NCBI GenBank assembly: GCA_964629825.1
Contig: CAZVUW010000049.1
Coordinates: 1-23,603 of the forward strand
Source: CAZVUW01 sp964629825
Lineage (GTDB): Bacteria; Actinomycetota; Nitriliruptoria; Euzebyales; Egibacteraceae
Reading direction: 5' to 3'
DNA length: 23,603 bases
Below are positions 20,883 to 23,603 of the stretch, in pieces. Under the pieces are notes generated by a model. It saw only the letters and a list, made by a program, of their open reading frames with translations, made no database searches and had not been told where the DNA came from. A program made the position numbers and the translations under genes. Positions within the stretch are counted from its first letter, which is position 1, and each line of letters starts with the position of its first letter.

Positions 20883-20925
20883 GCGGCAGCCCCTTCAACC
20901 AGCGTCTCGCGCGCGGGGCTGCCGC
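20883..20925. terminator. Bidirectional terminator-like 11-bp inverted repeat
   Basis: GCGGCAGCCCC (20883-20893) and GGGGCTGCCGC (20915-20925) are perfect inverted copies with a 21-nt loop. They lie between the convergent ends of the unknown gene and sufT, the place for a shared terminator. Neither side has a T-run, so any termination would be of the U-less kind or Rho-assisted. Confidence 0.6.
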
Positions 20926-20950
20926 AGCAGCACCCCCAGACGCCGTGGGC

Positions 20951-21364
20951 TCAGACGTTGAAGCCCATCGCGCGCAGCTCGTCAGCCGCCTCCGGTGAGA
21001 TCATGTCCGTGCTCCACGGCGGCGAGAAGACGAAGTTCACATCCACCGCCTCGACGCCGGGCAGGGCGGTGAGGATCAGCGTGCACTGCTGATGGAGCAG
21101 CTCGGTGAGCGGGCAGCCCATCGAGGTCAGCGTCATCTCGATCGCGACCTTGTTCTGCTCCGGGTCCTTGGCGATGTCGTAGACCAGCCCCAGGTCGACG
21201 ATGTTGATCCCGATCTCGGGGTCGATCACCGCCTTCAGGGCGTTGCGCAGATCCTCGAGCGACGGCATGCCGTCCTCGCCGACCTCGACGCCCCCGTAGC
21301 CGCCCGAGGGCTGACTCTCGCCCGTCGGCCAACCGGTCATGTGGCTCTGCTGCGTGTCGCTCAT
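20951..21364 (-). CDS. sufT: SufT/MIP18-family Fe-S assembly protein (DUF59)
   Basis: Helps mature Fe-S proteins, working after or beside the SUF scaffold. 137 residues. Residues 1-30 are polar and poorly conserved. The DUF59 domain spans about 35-137 with DPEIGINIVDLGLVYD, the Cys-containing block LTSMGCPLTELL, and FSPPWSTDMISPEA, all hallmarks of the family. ATG 21364 lies 17 nt past the sufU stop and is probably translated by coupling; its only upstream purine site, GAGG, is rather far. A later ATG at the MTGWPTG position is also possible. It is the last gene of the SUF run and faces a strong inverted repeat. Confidence 0.88.
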   Translation of the reverse strand: MSDTQQSHMTGWPTGESQPSGGYGGVEVGEDGMPSLEDLRNALKAVIDPEIGINIVDLGLVYDIAKDPEQNKVAIEMTLTSMGCPLTELLHQQCTLILTALPGVEAVDVNFVFSPPWSTDMISPEAADELRAMGFNV

Positions 21365-21381
21365 GTCTGGTCCAAGCCTCG

Positions 21382-21858
21382 TCAGTCGTGCGTCACGCGG
21401 TGCTCCGCACCGCCGCGCTGGTAGGTCTGGATCGAGTCCCGCAGCGCCATCCATCCCAGCAGGGCGCACTTGACGCGCACCGGGAACTTGGCGACGCCCT
21501 GGAACGCAATGCCGTCGAGCAGATCCTCCTCGCGCTTGATGCCCTCGCCGTGGAGCATCAGCCGGAAGGACTCGGCCAGGTCGTCCGCGTCGGCCAGGGT
21601 GCGGCCGGTGACCGCCTCGGTCATCACCGATGCGCTGGCCATCGAGATGGAGCAGCCGTCGCCGTCGTAGACGACCGCGTCGATGCGCGGGTGCTCCGGG
21701 TCGGAGGCGTCGACGCGCAGGCGCAGGTCCAGCTCGTCACCGCACAGCGGGTTCGAGTGGTGGACGTGCACGTCGTGCGGTTCGAGCTCGCTGGAGCGGT
21801 TCCTCGGCGCACGGTAGTGGTCGAGGATGATCTCCATGTAGAGGTCGTCGAGGCTCAT
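21382..21858 (-). CDS. sufU: SufU, zinc-dependent sulfurtransferase/IscU-like protein
   Basis: Accepts persulfide sulfur from SufS and passes it to the SufBCD scaffold. 158 residues. The three cysteines of the family are present: NPLCGD (about Cys39), GDGCSIS (about Cys69) and RVKCALLGW (about Cys130). The roughly 20-residue insert typical of SufU compared with IscU lies before the last cysteine. ATG 21858 has AAGGA 5 nt upstream, 15 nt beyond the sufS stop, so the genes are tightly coupled. Confidence 0.95.
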   Translation of the reverse strand: MSLDDLYMEIILDHYRAPRNRSSELEPHDVHVHHSNPLCGDELDLRLRVDASDPEHPRIDAVVYDGDGCSISMASASVMTEAVTGRTLADADDLAESFRLMLHGEGIKREEDLLDGIAFQGVAKFPVRVKCALLGWMALRDSIQTYQRGGAEHRVTHD

Positions 21859-21873
21859 GGAGTCCTTCGCTTG

Positions 21874-23106
21874 CTATACGCGGAAGAAGCGCTTGGCGAC
21901 CTCGATGGCGGCGACCAGCGCGTCGATGTCGGCACGGCTGTTGTACAGGTAGAACGATGCCCGGGTGGTCGCGGCCGAACCAAGGCGGCGCACCAGCGGC
22001 TTGGCGCAGTGGTGGCCGGCGCGAACGGCCACGCCCTCGCGGTCGAGCAGCGTTCCGAGGTCGTGCGGGTGCAGCCCCTCCACCGAGAAGCTGATCGCCG
22101 CGCCGCGAGCCTCGGGGTCGTGCGGCCCGTGGACGCGCACGCCCTCGATGGCCTCGAGCGCCGGGATGGCCGCCGCGACGATGTCACGCTCGTGCTCGCG
22201 GATGGCGTCCATGCCGAGGGCGCTGAGGTAGTCCACCGCGGCGCCCAGGCCGATCGCCTCGGCGAAGGCGGGGGTTCCGGCCTCGAACTTGTAGGGGATC
22301 TCGTTGAACGTGGTCCCCTCGAGGGTCACGTTGCTGATCATCTCGCCACCGCCCATGAAGGGCGGCATGGCCTCGAGCAGCTCCGGCTTGGCGGCCAGGG
22401 CGCCGATCCCGGTCGGGCCGAGCATCTTGTGGCCGGAGAAGGCCAGGAAGTCGGCGTCCAGCGCCAGCATGTCCGTGGGCAGATGCGGGACGCTCTGCGC
22501 GGCGTCGACCACCACGACGGCCTCGGAGTTGGCGGCGCGGACCTTGGCGGCCATCTCGGCGACCGGGTTGATGGTGCCGAGCACGTTCGACATGGCCGAG
22601 ACCGCGAACAGCTTGACGCGCCCGGTGGCGACGATGCGCTCGAACTCCTCTTGGTCGAGGGTCCCCTCGTCCGTCACCGGCACGAACCGGAGGTCGAAGC
22701 CGGCCTCGGCCTGGACGAGCTGCCACGGCACGATGTTGGCGTGGTGCTCCATCTCGGTGGAGAGCAGGATGTCGCCCTCCCCCAGCCGCTTGCGCGCCCA
22801 CGAGTAGGCCACGAGGTTCAGCGCCTCGGTGGCGTTGCGGGTGAAGACCAGGCCGCGCGGGTCGACGCCGACGAAGCGCGCGATCCGGCCGCGCGCTGAC
22901 TCGAAGCGCTCCGTCGTCTCCTCGGCGAGGGCGTACACCCCCCGGTGGACGTTGGCGTTGCACTCCTCGTAGACGCGCGCGATGCACTCGATCACCGAGC
23001 GCGGCTTCTGAGAGGTCGCCGCCGAGTCCAGGTAGACGAGCGGGCGCCCGTGGACCTGCCGGTCGAGGACCGGGAAGTCCTTGCGGATCGTCGTCGGGTC
23101 GAACAT
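21874..23106 (-). CDS. sufS: SufS cysteine desulfurase (group II, NifS-like)
   Basis: Removes sulfur from L-cysteine as an enzyme-bound persulfide, giving alanine; PLP-dependent, cytoplasmic. 410 residues, the normal length. NANVHRGVY near 50-58 and EMEHHANIVPW at 118-128 are family blocks. PLP lysine Lys227 is in SGHKMLGPTG, and the catalytic cysteine is Cys367 in RAGHHCAKPL, on the short loop of group II enzymes that need SufU as partner. ATG 23106 has GGGAG just upstream, 14 nt after the sufC stop. Confidence 0.96.
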   Translation of the reverse strand: MFDPTTIRKDFPVLDRQVHGRPLVYLDSAATSQKPRSVIECIARVYEECNANVHRGVYALAEETTERFESARGRIARFVGVDPRGLVFTRNATEALNLVAYSWARKRLGEGDILLSTEMEHHANIVPWQLVQAEAGFDLRFVPVTDEGTLDQEEFERIVATGRVKLFAVSAMSNVLGTINPVAEMAAKVRAANSEAVVVVDAAQSVPHLPTDMLALDADFLAFSGHKMLGPTGIGALAAKPELLEAMPPFMGGGEMISNVTLEGTTFNEIPYKFEAGTPAFAEAIGLGAAVDYLSALGMDAIREHERDIVAAAIPALEAIEGVRVHGPHDPEARGAAISFSVEGLHPHDLGTLLDREGVAVRAGHHCAKPLVRRLGSAATTRASFYLYNSRADIDALVAAIEVAKRFFRV

Positions 23107-23120
23107 CGCGGCTCCCAGGC

Positions 23121-23603
23121 CTAGGCGGTGGCGCGCAGGTGCTCGTAGCCGCTGGACTCGAGCTCCTCTGCCAGCTCGGAACCACCGGACTGGGCGATGC
23201 GGCCGTCCAGCATGACGTGAACGTAGTCGGGCTTGATGTAGCGCAGGATGCGCGTGTAGTGCGTGATGATCAGCACGCCGAGGTCCGGCCCGCGCAGCCG
23301 GTTGACGCCGTCGGAGACGACCCTCAGCGCGTCGACGTCCAGGCCCGAGTCGGTCTCGTCCAGGATGGCGAACTCAGGCGCGAGCATCGCCATCTGCAGG
23401 ATCTCGAAGCGCTTCTTCTCACCACCGGAGAAGCCCTCGTTGACGTTGCGCTGGAGGAAGCGCTCGTCCATCTCGAGCTGGGCCATCTTCTCGCGCAGCT
23501 CGGCCATGAACTGGCGCACCGGCACGTCGTTGCCGCGCAGCGCGTTCACGGACGTGCGCAGGAAGTTGGTGAGGCTGACGCCCGGCACCTCGGTCGGGTA
23601 CTG
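23121..23603 (-). CDS. sufC: SufC ATPase, 5' end cut by window edge
   Basis: ABC-type ATPase that drives conformational change in the SufBD scaffold. The last 160 residues are seen. They begin QYPTEVPGVSLTNFLR, the segment just after the Q-loop. The ABC signature SGGEKKR, Walker B AILDETDSGLD and H-loop ITHYTRIL follow in order, so the visible part is intact. The Walker A region and start lie outside the window, as do any sufB and sufD, which would be expected upstream on this strand. Confidence 0.96.
   Translation of the reverse strand, partial: QYPTEVPGVSLTNFLRTSVNALRGNDVPVRQFMAELREKMAQLEMDERFLQRNVNEGFSGGEKKRFEILQMAMLAPEFAILDETDSGLDVDALRVVSDGVNRLRGPDLGVLIITHYTRILRYIKPDYVHVMLDGRIAQSGGSELAEELESSGYEHLRATA

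Overview
The window is about 70% GC by eye, with G/C-ending codons, GTG starts, weak or absent Shine-Dalgarno sequences at several genes, and TANNNT-type -10 boxes. Together with the gene content (SUF operon with SufU and SufT, MoeB-rhodanese fusion, LCP protein, coiled-coil M23 hydrolase, VanW/YoaR protein, zinc-finger anti-sigma factor) this points to an actinobacterium. A deep lineage such as Thermoleophilia is my guess, not something the sequence proves. A run of exactly 100 N (7783-7882) marks a scaffold join, so this is a draft or metagenome assembly. I see no CRISPR array, insertion sequence, integrase or phage gene; it reads as chromosomal core and near-core sequence.

Layout, left to right. 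(1) 1-1546, minus: the 5' part of thrS preceded by a small DUF2007-type gene. (2) 1666-2877, plus: a thiolase. (3) 2920-5653: a membrane histidine kinase (+), a small divergent protein that looks like a receiver domain without its phosphorylation site (-), and a NarL-type response regulator (+). (4) 5729-7085: rpe (+) overlapping tail to tail with a HemK-like methyltransferase (-). (5) 7130-7972: a YbdK-type glutamate-cysteine ligase cut by the assembly gap. (6) 7974-8049, minus: tRNA-Val(CAC) with encoded CCA. (7) 8101-9221, minus: an orphan RskA/ZAS-like anti-sigma protein and a small membrane protein. (8) 9348-10616, plus: a Bcr/CflA-type MFS exporter. (9) 10613-15349: an envelope block with an LCP ligase (-), a signal-peptide coiled-coil M23 hydrolase (-), and a VanW/YoaR membrane protein (+). 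(10) 15428-18111, plus: two tandem CorC/HlyC (DUF21-CBS) paralogues. (11) 18105-20415: a MoeB/ThiF-rhodanese protein (-) divergent from an ACC deaminase-like PLP enzyme (+). (12) 20597-20866, plus: a small unknown protein. (13) 20951-23603, minus: sufC-sufS-sufU-sufT for Fe-S cluster assembly, with sufC running off the window.

The genes fall into three working groups: signalling (region 3, plus the orphan anti-sigma protein), cell-wall construction and remodelling (region 9), and sulfur mobilisation (MoeB-rhodanese, SUF, and possibly the ACC deaminase-like enzyme if it acts on D-cysteine). Nothing here is clearly a large new system. The most interesting signals are the receiver-like protein without phosphoacceptor beside a complete two-component pair, a structured leader with mutually exclusive pairings in front of the M23 hydrolase, two genes whose best ribosome-binding site points at a non-standard start codon, and an ACC deaminase with one active-site residue typical of D-cysteine desulfhydrase.
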